NCBI RefSeq assembly: GCF_000619945.1
Contig: NZ_JHVC01000006.1
Location: forward strand, 1 to 64,000
DNA length: 64,000 nt
Direction of reading: 5' to 3'
Source of the DNA: Clostridium lundense DSM 17049
Lineage (GTDB): Bacteria; Bacillota; Clostridia; Clostridiales; Clostridiaceae
Of the stretch, positions 26,321-35,613 are shown in pieces; within the stretch, counting starts at the first letter, position 1, and the number at the start of each line of letters is the position of its first letter. A program made the position numbers and the translations under genes. The notes under the pieces were generated by a model, which was not told where the DNA came from, did not search any database, and worked only from the letters and a program-made list of their open reading frames with translations.

Positions 26321-27301
26321 TTAAAGATTAATTAAAGCTAAAACAACTAATCCGTAAAATAACATTAACAAAATTTCTGAAGCATACATTAATTTTATGC
26401 TGTAAAATATATGAATAAAATTTAATTCTTTATTTTTATCTCCAATGGTAGGCTTGTAAACAACTTCTCCAAAGTATACATTAGTCCCTCCAATTTGTAT
26501 TCCCATAGCTCCTGCTGTTGCCGCCTCAGGATATGCACAATTGGGGCTTTTATGATTCTTTCTATCTCTTATCATTATTTTAAAACTCTCCAAAATATTC
26601 CCTTTTACTACTGGTGCTGTAAGACACATAAGTATACCTGAAAGTCTTGCTGGTATAAGATTAAACACATCATCTACCTTTGCTGGAAAGAATCCTATAT
26701 GGAGATATTTTTCATTCATATATCCAAGCATAGAATCCATAGTGTTTATACCTTTATACATCATAGCTAAAGGAGCACCACCAATTATTCCATAAAAAAG
26801 CGGAGCTATTACACCATCAGAAGCATTTTCTGCTACAGTTTCTACATCTGCTCTTATTATCTCTTTTTCTGTTAGCTCACTAGTATCTCTTCCTACTATA
26901 TATGAAAGCTTTACTCTTGCATCCTCTATATCTCTGTTTTTTAGTGCATTATATACCTTTATAGCTTCATTTTTAAGACACTTAGCTGCTAAAGTTGTCC
27001 ATAGAATAACTATATTGAAAATGTGATAAATCCATAAGTTATTCTTTGCTAAAAACAATATTAAAAAAGGAATTATAAAAGAAATACTAGCTACAATTAC
27101 TACTATAAGTCCTCCAAAAGCTTTTAATGCCTTATTACTTTTACAAAACTTTCTTCCTCTTTTATCCAAAAAACTTATAAGCTTTCCTATATATATTACA
27201 GGATGGGGAAACCAATAAGGATCTCCCACTATCCAATCTATAATCACTGCTAATAATATGTCTATAAAATTCATTAACATATAAAAAGAAATGTTAATCA
27301 C
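26321..27301 (-). CDS. cbiB: Adenosylcobinamide-phosphate synthase CbiB
   Basis: CbiB is a membrane enzyme that amidates cobyric acid with aminopropanol phosphate. The 326-residue protein has about five hydrophobic segments and the family signatures 'DWIVGDPYWFPHPVIYIG', 'VGRDTSELTEKEIIRA', 'ENASDGVIAPLFY' and 'NCAYPEAATAGAMGIQ'. The exact start is uncertain: a GTG at 27301 lies in the ribosome binding site, and ATG codons occur 7 and 9 codons later. Confidence 0.93.
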   Translation of the reverse strand: MINISFYMLMNFIDILLAVIIDWIVGDPYWFPHPVIYIGKLISFLDKRGRKFCKSNKALKAFGGLIVVIVASISFIIPFLILFLAKNNLWIYHIFNIVILWTTLAAKCLKNEAIKVYNALKNRDIEDARVKLSYIVGRDTSELTEKEIIRADVETVAENASDGVIAPLFYGIIGGAPLAMMYKGINTMDSMLGYMNEKYLHIGFFPAKVDDVFNLIPARLSGILMCLTAPVVKGNILESFKIMIRDRKNHKSPNCAYPEAATAGAMGIQIGGTNVYFGEVVYKPTIGDKNKELNFIHIFYSIKLMYASEILLMLFYGLVVLALINL

Positions 27302-27303
27302 CT

Positions 27304-28776
27304 CTATCTTTTAATGCCCATAACTTGATAAATATAGTCTATGTCCATATTTTGTCTTACTAAGTCTGCAAGTATATCTAAATTCTTTTCTCTCAAGTTT
27401 TCATAAACCTTTGATTTCTTTAACTCCAAACCTTTTTCTTTTCTTAATCTATTTATAATATTTTCTCTGAAATTCACTCCGTCAAATACTCCATGAATAT
27501 AGCTTCCCATTACATTTCCATTTTCGTTTACTGCTCCATCTTTTCTTTCAACATTCTTTCCATTTTCGTCATATATGGTGAAAAGTGGTTTAGCATTTTC
27601 TCCATATGAACATATACCCATATGTATTTCATATCCATATACTTCAACATCCTTAGATGTGGCTTTTACTCTTGTAGTAACTTTTTCTTTTTCAAATACT
27701 GTTTCCACATCTAAAAGACCAATTCCTACTGTTTCTTTATTATCTGTTTCTACTCCATAAGGGTCTTTTAAAGTTTTACCAAGCATTTGATATCCACCAC
27801 ATACTCCTACTACTAATCCATCCTTGGCATATTCCTTTATTAAATCTTCTAAACCTGATTCTCTTAAAGATAGTAAGTCATCTATAGTATTTTTAGTTCC
27901 TGGTAAAATCAACAAATCTGGATTCCCAAAATTATCTTTTGAAGTTATATATCTTGTAGATACATCTTCCTCAATTTTTAAAGCATCAAAATCTGTAAAA
28001 TTAGATATGTGAGGAAGCTTTACTATTGCAATATCTATTGGAGCCTTTGCACTTTTATTAAATTCTACTGCTCCATCCTCGTCTTCTAAATCCAAGCTAA
28101 AATGCGGTACAACTCCAATTGTAGGTACTTTAATAATGTCTTCTAACATCTTTAAGCCCGGTTTTAGTATTTCTACATCTCCTCTGAACTTATTTATAAT
28201 AGTTCCCTTTACTCTTTTTCTTTCTTCTTCATTAAATAGAACCATAGTACCTGCAAGAGAAGCAAACACTCCTCCCTTATCTATATCACCAGCTAAAAGT
28301 ACCGGAGCATCTACCATTTCAGCTAATCCCATATTTACTATATCTCTGTCTCTTAGATTTATTTCTGCAGGACTTCCAGCTCCTTCAATTACTATTATGT
28401 CAAACTGCTTTTCCATTTCTTCAAATTGACTTTTTAGTTTATCTGCAAAATCCAATTTCATATTATGATATTCCATAGCAGTACTATTTCCAAAAACTCT
28501 ACCATTAAAAATTATTTGACATTTCTTGTCACTAGTAGGTTTTAATAGTATAGGATTCATATATGCTTCTGGTTCTAATCCACAAGCATATGCTTGAAGC
28601 ACTTGCGCTCTTCCCATTTCTTTACCATCATGAGTTATGTATGAATTCAAAGACATATTTTGAGATTTATATGGACAAACAGTATATCCATCTTGTTTAA
28701 ATATTCTACATAATGCTGTTACTAATATACTTTTTCCAACTGAAGACCCTGTTCCTTGTATCATTATTTTTGCCAA
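27304..28776 (-). CDS. cbiP: Cobyric acid synthase
   Basis: CbiP amidates carboxylates b, d, e and g of adenosylcobyrinic a,c-diamide using glutamine and ATP. The 490-residue protein has the ATP site 'IQGTGSSVGKSILVTAL' and 'KSQNMSLNSYITHDGKEMG'. The C-terminal glutaminase domain carries the nucleophile in 'VGVCGGYQMLG' and ends with 'GSYIHGVFD'. Start is a TTG at 28776 with GGGGTG just upstream. It is the first gene after riboswitch 4. Confidence 0.95.
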   Translation of the reverse strand: MAKIMIQGTGSSVGKSILVTALCRIFKQDGYTVCPYKSQNMSLNSYITHDGKEMGRAQVLQAYACGLEPEAYMNPILLKPTSDKKCQIIFNGRVFGNSTAMEYHNMKLDFADKLKSQFEEMEKQFDIIVIEGAGSPAEINLRDRDIVNMGLAEMVDAPVLLAGDIDKGGVFASLAGTMVLFNEEERKRVKGTIINKFRGDVEILKPGLKMLEDIIKVPTIGVVPHFSLDLEDEDGAVEFNKSAKAPIDIAIVKLPHISNFTDFDALKIEEDVSTRYITSKDNFGNPDLLILPGTKNTIDDLLSLRESGLEDLIKEYAKDGLVVGVCGGYQMLGKTLKDPYGVETDNKETVGIGLLDVETVFEKEKVTTRVKATSKDVEVYGYEIHMGICSYGENAKPLFTIYDENGKNVERKDGAVNENGNVMGSYIHGVFDGVNFRENIINRLRKEKGLELKKSKVYENLREKNLDILADLVRQNMDIDYIYQVMGIKR

Positions 28777-28874
28777 ATTAAACACCCCGCTTATATGATT
28801 AACGATTAATAATTAACATTTCGCCAATTAATAATTATATCATTCTAAATAATTATTAACAATTATGAACTAAA

Positions 28875-28986
28875 AAAAGAATCTAGCTGTGTCCCTAAAT
28901 TTAATAAAAGGTATTTATTTTTAACTAGGAGGTTAAAAAATAAATTAGAATAAAGATGGACATTATTTATTCTAAGAACACAGCCC
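28875..28986 (-). ncRNA. Predicted branched RNA structure between riboswitch 4 and cbiP
   Basis: On the minus strand GGCTGTGT and ACACAGCT form an outer stem. It encloses two hairpins: TTAGAATAAA / TTTATTCTAA and TTATTTTTTAAC / GTTAAAAATAAA. The 3' side runs into TAGATTCTTTTTTT. It may be a third termination point, a structured leader, or a small terminal-inverted-repeat element. No known RNA family was recognised. Confidence 0.4.
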
Positions 28987-29017
28987 AAACAAAAACAGCA
29001 GACTTTCAAACCTGCTG
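28987..29017 (-). terminator. Second terminator after riboswitch 4
   Basis: On the minus strand CAGCAG pairs with CTGCTG and is followed by TTTTTGTTT. It lies 15 bases downstream of the main riboswitch terminator. Confidence 0.6.
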
Positions 29018-29031
29018 AATCTAGACACAAT

Positions 29032-29055
29032 AAAAAAACCGGCCAAAGCCGGAAT
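29032..29055 (-). terminator. Terminator, expression platform of riboswitch 4
   Basis: On the minus strand CCGGC-TTTG-GCCGG is followed by TTTTTTT, an unusually GC-rich hairpin for this AT-rich DNA. It lies just 3' of the aptamer. Confidence 0.9.
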
Positions 29056-29099
29056 TTTGCATATTGAGATTCTTTCCCGCCGAAAGTTCGTTCTTAAAT

Positions 29100-29265
29100 A
29101 CTTAGGCAGGTCTCCTGGCTTATGAATCACACTCCCCTTTTCCTTCCCCTTTTTTTCAAAAGAGTGGTTATAAAAGGTTCGTCATCAATTACAGTAGCGG
29201 GGGCTGCCGCGGAATTAAACCGCATTCCCTTTTCACCTAAAATCTAGGCACCTAAATATCATGTA
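29100..29265 (-). promoter_or_regulatory. Cobalamin riboswitch 4, controls the 21-gene cbi/hem operon
   Basis: The minus strand shows GGTGCC, GGTGAAAAGGGAA, the GCCGCGGCAGCCCCCGC core with CTGTAATTGATGACGAACC, and GCCAGGAGACCTGCC at the 3' end. The genes from cbiP to cbiJ lie downstream in one direction with mostly short gaps. Confidence 0.94.
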
Positions 29266-29282
29266 TTCATTTTTCGACTATA

Positions 29283-29311
29283 ATTTTACTATACATTCAA
29301 TAATTTGTCAA
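29283..29311 (-). promoter_or_regulatory. Promoter of the cbi/hem operon
   Basis: On the minus strand TTGACA (29306-29311) and TAAAAT (29283-29288) are 17 bases apart. The promoter lies in the gap after cobS, so the operon does not depend on cobS transcription. Confidence 0.8.
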
Positions 29312-29327
29312 TGTAAAAATATGAAAA

Positions 29328-30086
29328 CTAACTATTTAAAATAGCTGTAAACAAAATAAGTACAGTCATTTCTACAAACTCATTATTTGCACCTAAGCAA
29401 TCCCCAGTAATACCTCCAATTTTGCTATTGCAAAGTTGTAAAAATAATAAAGTTACTACAAAACCCAATGGAATTGCTATTATAGTATTATGTACACCAA
29501 TTAGCCATACACTTAATCCAATAGTTATTAATAAACTTACTATAAAGTGCCCTGATGATGTGTTTTGTATAAACAGATTTCCAGTACCTGTTTTTTTAGC
29601 ATTCTTTCCTATTAGTGATAGTAATATTGTACTACATCTACTTATTACAGGTGCTACAATTATAACTAAAGACATATTCTTTGATATTATAAAAGATAAT
29701 GCTGCATACTTTGTTAATATATCAAAAATTAGCGCTACTGCTGCATAAGTTCCAATTCTACTGTCTTTCATTATTTCTATTATTTTATCCTTATCTCCTT
29801 TAAAGGAAAAAAATCCATCAAATATATCTCCAAAACCATCTTGATGAAGGCACCCTATTAAAAGTATTCCCACTAACAACACAAATATAGCAGTTATATT
29901 AGATGGAAAAACCTTTATACATACATAATAAGTGAGCCATTGTATTCCTCCTACTATGAAACCTATTATAGGAAACATAGCGGTTCCATCTCTAAAATTC
30001 TTCATATCACATGGAAGACTTTTTTTTACTGGTAATCTTGTTAAAAACTGAACCATAAGTAAAAGATCATAAAAATACTCTTTCAT
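29328..30086 (-). CDS. cobS: Adenosylcobinamide-GDP ribazoletransferase (cobalamin synthase)
   Basis: CobS joins adenosylcobinamide-GDP to the alpha-ribazole (phosphate) lower nucleotide at the membrane. The 252-residue protein has several transmembrane helices. Conserved segments are 'MVQFLTRLPVKK', 'FPIIGFIVGG', 'HQDGFGDIFDGF' (acidic metal-binding motif) and 'GGITGDCLGANNEFVEM'. It follows cobU by 12 bases and ends just before the riboswitch 4 promoter. Confidence 0.94.
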   Translation of the reverse strand: MKEYFYDLLLMVQFLTRLPVKKSLPCDMKNFRDGTAMFPIIGFIVGGIQWLTYYVCIKVFPSNITAIFVLLVGILLIGCLHQDGFGDIFDGFFSFKGDKDKIIEIMKDSRIGTYAAVALIFDILTKYAALSFIISKNMSLVIIVAPVISRCSTILLSLIGKNAKKTGTGNLFIQNTSSGHFIVSLLITIGLSVWLIGVHNTIIAIPLGFVVTLLFLQLCNSKIGGITGDCLGANNEFVEMTVLILFTAILNS

Positions 30087-30098
30087 CTTCTGTCACTC

Positions 30099-30653
30099 CT
30101 ATTTAATTTTTAATGGCTGTCCACAGCATACTAAATATATTTCATCAGAAAGACTTCCTATATATTGATTAACAAAACCTGCTATATCCCTAAATATTCT
30201 TCCCATTCTATAAGCAGGTACTAATCCCAATCCAACTTCATTAGTAACCATAACTATATCTTTATCTAATTCTCTTCCCTTTGAAATAAACTTAGTAATT
30301 TCTTCTTTTATTTTAAGAGTTATTTTATCTACTTCATCCATAGAGATAGTATCAAAATCTCTTTCTTCGCTAAACATTATATTTGTAGTCATAATAGTAA
30401 CACAATCCAAAAGCACATATTTACTATTGCTATTCTCTAAAGCTTTATCCAAATCCACATACCCTTCATAAGTTTCCCATTTAGAATTTCTTCTTTCTCT
30501 ATGCTTTTTCACTCTATCTTCCATTTCCTCATCTGTTACTATAGATGTAGCAATATATAAAACATCATCTTTATCCTTTAAAATATTTTCTGCAAAGGAG
30601 CTTTTGCCACTTCTAGCCCCTCCTGTAACTAATATAATTTTTCCTAAGCTCAT
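30099..30653 (-). CDS. cobU: Adenosylcobinamide kinase / adenosylcobinamide-phosphate guanylyltransferase
   Basis: CobU phosphorylates adenosylcobinamide and then transfers GMP to it, preparing the substrate of CobS. The ATG at 30653 (M-S-L-G-K) with TTTGGAGGAGT upstream gives 184 residues; an upstream in-frame extension has no ribosome site. 'VTGGARSGKSSFAE' is the P-loop, 'RVKKHRERRNSKWET' contains the His that carries GMP, and 'VTNEVGLGLVPAYRMGR' is typical of the C-terminal part. Confidence 0.95.
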   Translation of the reverse strand: MSLGKIILVTGGARSGKSSFAENILKDKDDVLYIATSIVTDEEMEDRVKKHRERRNSKWETYEGYVDLDKALENSNSKYVLLDCVTIMTTNIMFSEERDFDTISMDEVDKITLKIKEEITKFISKGRELDKDIVMVTNEVGLGLVPAYRMGRIFRDIAGFVNQYIGSLSDEIYLVCCGQPLKIK

Positions 30654-30772
30654 TTTTACTCCTCCAAACTTGATTAAATAATAAATGATAAATATATAGA
30701 TAATAATCTTTGTGTATAACAATTATTTCACTTTTTATTCTTTAATATTTATTGTCTATTATTAATCTTTTA

Positions 30773-31363
30773 TCATTCGCAGTGAACTATAGAATCAATA
30801 TAAAAATTTCCATATTCATATTTTATTAATGTCAAATCACCATTCTTTGTGCCAAATTTCCAAAACAAATCTGGATTTTCTCCTAATATGTATGCATAAA
30901 TACTTTTTATAACCCCTCCATGGGTCACTATTAATATGTTTTCATGCTCAAGCTTTATTATATCTTCAATAAAGTTTTTTACCCTATTGTAAAATTCTAT
31001 ATAGCTTTCTCCTTTAGGTGGTGCATATCCCTTCCAATCTTCTGTCCACTTTTTCCACTCTTCTGGATATTGGCTTTCATTTTCTTCATAATTCTTTCCC
31101 TCAAAGTCTCCTAAATTCATTTCATTTATTCTTTCATCTTTTATTAATTCTACCTTTTTACCATAAAGAGCAATTTCAGCAGTTTGTATGGCTCTTTTCA
31201 TCCCACTAGTATACACTTTATTAAATGATATGTTTTTTAATCTCTTACCAGCAGCTTCACATTGAGTCTTTCCCTCATCATTTAGTTCTACATCTAATTT
31301 ACCATAATATACCCTTTTACTATTACTTTCAGTTTGCCCATGTCTTAACAAATAAATATTCAT
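30773..31363 (-). CDS. cobC: Alpha-ribazole-5'-phosphate phosphatase, histidine phosphatase family
   Basis: CobC removes the 5'-phosphate from alpha-ribazole phosphate or from cobalamin 5'-phosphate. The 196-residue protein has the phosphatase motif 'YLLRHGQTESN', with the His that becomes phosphorylated, 'KVYTSGMKRAIQTAEIAL' and 'ILIVTHGGVIKSI'. The same fold includes phosphoglycerate mutases; the position just upstream of cobU and cobS supports CobC. No riboswitch is visible upstream. Confidence 0.85.
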   Translation of the reverse strand: MNIYLLRHGQTESNSKRVYYGKLDVELNDEGKTQCEAAGKRLKNISFNKVYTSGMKRAIQTAEIALYGKKVELIKDERINEMNLGDFEGKNYEENESQYPEEWKKWTEDWKGYAPPKGESYIEFYNRVKNFIEDIIKLEHENILIVTHGGVIKSIYAYILGENPDLFWKFGTKNGDLTLIKYEYGNFYIDSIVHCE

Positions 31364-31610
31364 TATAAATATTCACCTCCAAAGAAGTTTCTTAGTATGT
31401 GAAATTATATTATTTCTTAAAAGGTATTATAAATCAATCCAAACTATTAAAAATATATCACTTAATAATTATAATTGCAAATATTGAGCTTAACATTTAA
31501 TGCTTTTTAAAGGACTTCTACTACATTTATAGAATAATATACTTTAATATAATTCAAAACTTTAATCAATATTTATTTTGTTTAATTTTAATTTCTATTT
31601 GGAGGTTACC

Positions 31611-32408
31611 ATGCAACATTGGTCTATTTTTCATTTTTCATTTTATTATTTATTTTATTGTTTTTGTATATATTCTTTTTTAGGTTGGACACTAGAAACA
31701 ATTTATGCAACTGTTAAGAAAGGACATTTTGTAAATAGAGGTTTTTTAAAAGGAACCTTTTGTCCTATATATGGTTTTGGTGCTCTATCACTAATAGTTT
31801 TTTTATATCCAGTTTACAACAATTTAATTTTGCTATTTATGTGTTCTGTTATACTAACTACACTAATTGAATATTTTACAGGTTATATACTTGAAAAATG
31901 CTTTAACAGTGTATGGTGGGATTATAGTGACGTACCTTTTAATTTAAAAGGTAGAATTTGTTTAAGCTTTTCTTTGTTTTGGGGAATTATATCAATTTTT
32001 ATTATAAAAATTATTCACCCTATAGTAGCTAAATTAATATCAATTATTCCTTTAAACGCCGGCATACCACTACTTTATTGTTTAACTTTTTATTTTATTA
32101 CAGATTTTGCTACAACTATAATTGAAATAGTACAAATTAAATATATATTAAAGGAATTAGATATACTATCTAAACAAATAAAAGATAAGGTAGCATATAT
32201 AAAAGAAAATGCCGCTGAAAAAACTCTCCAAAGAACCGAAAACATTGAAGAGAAAATAGAAGATCTAAAAAGCAAATATGAAGCTTTAACAAATAGAATA
32301 ATGAATGAATACTCCAGACTTATCAAAGCTTTCCCTAATATTACTTCTAAAAAATTCAATCATATTTTAAATGAAATAAAAGAAAAGATTTCATTTAAAA
32401 AGAATTAA
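31611..32408 (+). CDS. CmpB-family (ABC-transporter type IV-like) membrane protein
   Basis: The 265-residue protein starts at the ATG behind GGAGGTTACC. It has about five transmembrane helices and the sequence 'YSFLGWTLETIYATVKKGHFVNRGFLKGTFCPIYG', split here at GFL, which marks the PF06541 family of putative transporter components. The final 80 residues are charged and probably coiled coil. Its function is not known. It is transcribed away from cobC and is followed closely by the hydrolase gene at 32434, so the two may be co-transcribed. Confidence 0.8.
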   Translation: MQHWSIFHFSFYYLFYCFCIYSFLGWTLETIYATVKKGHFVNRGFLKGTFCPIYGFGALSLIVFLYPVYNNLILLFMCSVILTTLIEYFTGYILEKCFNSVWWDYSDVPFNLKGRICLSFSLFWGIISIFIIKIIHPIVAKLISIIPLNAGIPLLYCLTFYFITDFATTIIEIVQIKYILKELDILSKQIKDKVAYIKENAAEKTLQRTENIEEKIEDLKSKYEALTNRIMNEYSRLIKAFPNITSKKFNHILNEIKEKISFKKN

Positions 32409-32433
32409 TGTTTTGCATTTAAGGAGGAATATA

Positions 32434-33261
32434 ATGGCAAAAAATTTACACTTTTTTAAAGTATGCACTTACATGTATGCACTTCACAAAAGAAACTTAA
32501 AAGCTTATTTTAAAAAAGCTACATCACCTTTAAACAACAGTTTAGAGAAAAATTCTCTTCAATGGATTGGTCATGCTACCGTTGTTATAAATATAGATAA
32601 TAAAATTATAGTAACAGACCCTGTACTAAGTAATTATTTAGGTCATATTAAAAGACTTATAAAACCTTCTTTAGATTTATCTAAAATACACATAGATTAC
32701 ATACTATTATCCCATGGTCATATGGATCACTTAGATTTAAATACTCTAAGAAAATTAAATAAGGACGCTATAGTAATAGTTCCTAAAAGATTTTATTATT
32801 TAATTAAGGGATTAGGTTTTAAAAAAGTTATTCCAATATGCCCCAATAAAAAAATTAAATTTAATAATTTAGCAATATCTGTACTAGAAAGTCTTCATGA
32901 TGGGAGAAGATATTATTTAGGAAAAAGATATAATAGTAATGCTTATCTTATTGATGATGGACATAAAAAAATATTTTTCCCTGGTGATACAGCTTACACA
33001 ACAAACTTTAAAAATCTAAATACAGATATTGCCTTAATGCCTGTTGGATGCTATGTTCCTGATGAATTTAGAAAAATGCATTGTTCCCCTTATGAAAGTT
33101 TTAAAATGTTTAAAGAAATGAATGGAAAAATAATGATTCCTATTCATTACAGAACTTATATATTGGCTCAAGATGAAGATGACCATACATTAAACATACT
33201 TAAAAAAATAAATGATGGTTCTATAAAAATTTTAGAAATAGGAGAAACTTTTAAATTTTAA
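32434..33261 (+). CDS. Metallo-beta-lactamase-fold hydrolase
   Basis: The 275-residue protein starts at an ATG with AAGGAGG upstream. It shows the metal-binding motif 'LLSHGHMDHLDL' (H-x-H-x-D-H), an early 'WIGHATVVINIDN', 'FFPGDTAY' with an Asp ligand, and 'MIPIHYRTY' with the last His. This pattern fits the UlaG/NAPE-PLD-like branch, which acts on lactones or phosphodiesters. The substrate cannot be told from sequence. It shares its direction and a short gap with the preceding membrane protein, and a strong terminator follows. Confidence 0.85.
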   Translation: MAKNLHFFKVCTYMYALHKRNLKAYFKKATSPLNNSLEKNSLQWIGHATVVINIDNKIIVTDPVLSNYLGHIKRLIKPSLDLSKIHIDYILLSHGHMDHLDLNTLRKLNKDAIVIVPKRFYYLIKGLGFKKVIPICPNKKIKFNNLAISVLESLHDGRRYYLGKRYNSNAYLIDDGHKKIFFPGDTAYTTNFKNLNTDIALMPVGCYVPDEFRKMHCSPYESFKMFKEMNGKIMIPIHYRTYILAQDEDDHTLNILKKINDGSIKILEIGETFKF

Positions 33262-33280
33262 TATATAAAACTCAATATTA

Positions 33281-33327
33281 AAAGCTGTAGATAAATTTAC
33301 ACTAAGGCAAATTTATCTACAGCTTTG
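33281..33327. terminator. Bidirectional terminator
   Basis: AAAGCTGTAGATAAATTT and AAATTTATCTACAGCTTT form a perfect 18-bp stem with a short loop. It lies between the convergent hydrolase and chemoreceptor genes. Confidence 0.85.
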
Positions 33328-33411
33328 CTTATACCATATTTACACTTTTAGATTAGTTATTTTAAATTTCAGCTTACATTCTATATTTATTTTAAAGAAG
33401 CTCTATGTAAC

Positions 33412-35196
33412 CTAAGAATTATTTGATATTCTAAACTTCTTTGCTAAATCTTCTAATCGTACTGCTATATCTTTTAATTCTTCTGTCATCTTTAATACAT
33501 TATTTACAGTTTCAGCTTGTTCACTCATTGATGCTGATACTTCCTCTGTAGAAGCAGCAGATTCTTCAGAAATTGCTGAAATTCCTTGAATTTTTCCAAG
33601 CACTTCTTCCTTATCATTGTCCACTTCTACTATGTTGCTAGCCAATGTATCTATATGCTGAAGTGTTATTTTTATCATTTTATCTACTTTCTCAAATCCT
33701 TCATTAGCATCTCCTACAGCTACATCAGCTTCTTTTACTGCCTCCTTACCCGAATCCATACTTATCTTAGCATTTGATATTTCTTCTTGTATTTCATTTA
33801 CTATTTTTTCTATTTCTTTAGTAGACTCTGAAGTTTGTTCAGATAGTTTTCTTATCTCTTCTGCAACAACAGCAAATCCTTTACCTGCTTCTCCTGCTCT
33901 TGCAGCCTCTATAGCTGCATTTAAAGCTAAAAGATTTGTCTGTTCAGCTATAGATTGAATTGCATTTATTATATCACCTATAGATCCAGATTTCTCATCC
34001 AATATATTTATATTATCTCCTACTTGTTCTACAGCTTTTTTATTTAAATTGAATTTGTCTAGTAACTTGTCCATAGAAGACATTCCCTTAGTATTCATTT
34101 CTTTTACATCACTAGAATATTTTTTTACTTGTTCTGAACTATTAACTACAATATTTATTTTATTAGCAAGTGTGTCCAATTTTTCCACACCATTTTGTGC
34201 TTCTTTAGCTTGTTCTTGTGCTCCCTTTGCTATTTCATCTACAGTTAGAGTAACAGCCTCTATGGAAGCTGTAGTTCCATCTGTTGCCGCCGCCAAGTTT
34301 TGAGCACTACTTGAAATCTGTACTATACTATTATTTAATTGTTCTACTATTAACTTCAATGCTTCTCTCATTTTTATAACAGCTGTATTTATATCTCCAA
34401 TTTCATCTTTATCATTAGTTAATTTGTCATCCTGAGTTTCAGAACTCAAATCTAGCTCTGAGGTAGCATTAATTAAATCTTTAACACTATTTATTCTTTT
34501 TATTATATTTTTTATTATAAACCAACCAATTGCCATAGATAATAGTACTGCAGCCACATCTATTAATCCTAATATTAGCAATACATTTCTTTTACTATCC
34601 TTACTCTCACTTATATTCTCTTCAGCATATTTCTGTACTGCCTCTCCAATATGCTCTATATTACGTCTTGCTAAATTAAACTTTGGCTCTTTTGACCTTT
34701 CTTGTACCATTTCTGTTGTACGATTATTTAGCTCTTTTACCGCTAAAACATTAGTAATTTTCACACATTCTTTTTCCCACTCATTAAAATTTCCTTCAAA
34801 TTCTTCAAATTCACTCATAATATCTTTATTATCGTTTTCATTTTTGTATATAATGGAAATCTTTTTATTTCCCTCTATCATTTTTTTGCTCTCAGCCATT
34901 TGTTCTTTTACATTATTAATATTGTTATCCCTGTCTTTTATAAACTCCTTAAAATTTGGATCAGATCCATCAGTTAAAAATAAATTTTTTTGTGCATCCA
35001 TTGCTTTATACATACTTGTATCAGCATTTAAGATTAAATTAGATACTTTATAACTCTGCTCATAAAGGGCATTAGTTAAATTTTGTTGTAAATAATTTAA
35101 TGCAGTGATAGCTATAGCCATAGTTATGATTAAAGCTGTTATTGGAACAATTAATACTACCATTAGTTTCTTCTTCAGTTTAGCATTTTTAAGCAT
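33412..35196 (-). CDS. Methyl-accepting chemotaxis protein
   Basis: This 594-residue chemoreceptor has two transmembrane helices (about 11-33 and 205-228) around a helical extracytoplasmic sensor of about 170 residues (four-helix-bundle type). A HAMP domain (about 230-285) and a cytoplasmic signalling domain follow. The signalling tip contains 'QTNLLALNAAIEAARAGEAG' and 'FAVVAEEIRKLSE', the CheA/CheW contact region. It lies alone, with no chemotaxis genes nearby. The ligand is unknown. Confidence 0.94.
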   Translation of the reverse strand: MLKNAKLKKKLMVVLIVPITALIITMAIAITALNYLQQNLTNALYEQSYKVSNLILNADTSMYKAMDAQKNLFLTDGSDPNFKEFIKDRDNNINNVKEQMAESKKMIEGNKKISIIYKNENDNKDIMSEFEEFEGNFNEWEKECVKITNVLAVKELNNRTTEMVQERSKEPKFNLARRNIEHIGEAVQKYAEENISESKDSKRNVLLILGLIDVAAVLLSMAIGWFIIKNIIKRINSVKDLINATSELDLSSETQDDKLTNDKDEIGDINTAVIKMREALKLIVEQLNNSIVQISSSAQNLAAATDGTTASIEAVTLTVDEIAKGAQEQAKEAQNGVEKLDTLANKINIVVNSSEQVKKYSSDVKEMNTKGMSSMDKLLDKFNLNKKAVEQVGDNINILDEKSGSIGDIINAIQSIAEQTNLLALNAAIEAARAGEAGKGFAVVAEEIRKLSEQTSESTKEIEKIVNEIQEEISNAKISMDSGKEAVKEADVAVGDANEGFEKVDKMIKITLQHIDTLASNIVEVDNDKEEVLGKIQGISAISEESAASTEEVSASMSEQAETVNNVLKMTEELKDIAVRLEDLAKKFRISNNS

Positions 35197-35461
35197 GAAA
35201 ATCTCCCCTTTATAACCATATAAATTATTACTAAATATAAATTACCTAAATAAATCATATTTTTAGCAATTATACTTTATATTACAATTATATCATAAAA
35301 AATATATAATTTCCAATTTTTCAACTAAAAAATACAAAATCAAAATGAAATATATTAAAATAACAATTTTCCTTATTCGTCATATAATATATTAACCTAC
35401 ACTTTCTTCTATATAGTCATAATTTAAAACATGGCTTTGTACTTAGTAGGAGGTGATATTT

Positions 35462-35566
35462 ATGTGTTGTTGTATATTCTTTTTCATATTATGGATAATA
35501 TTTATATTATTTTTATTCTGGATTTTAAGATGGATATTTAATTGCTTCTGTTTTTGCCCCTGCTAA
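35462..35566 (+). CDS. 34-residue Cys-rich hydrophobic peptide
   Basis: An ATG 7 bases after AGGAGGTG starts a 34-residue frame: three Cys (positions 2-4), one long hydrophobic helix (about 5-26, rich in Ile, Phe, Leu and Trp) with one Arg, and alternating Cys at 28, 30, 32 and 34. A terminator begins 17 bases after the stop. The strong ribosome site and the terminator support a real gene. It is probably a small membrane peptide, perhaps metal-binding or thiol-modified. I recognise no family. Confidence 0.6.
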   Translation: MCCCIFFFILWIIFILFLFWILRWIFNCFCFCPC

Positions 35567-35582
35567 ATTATAGTAACACTGC

Positions 35583-35612
35583 GGGAAAACCTACTTTAGG
35601 CTTTCCCTTTTT
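35583..35612 (+). terminator. Terminator after the 34-residue peptide gene
   Basis: GGGAAAACCT and AGGCTTTCCC form a stem with one mismatch followed by TTTTT. Confidence 0.75.
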
Positions 35613-35613
35613 A

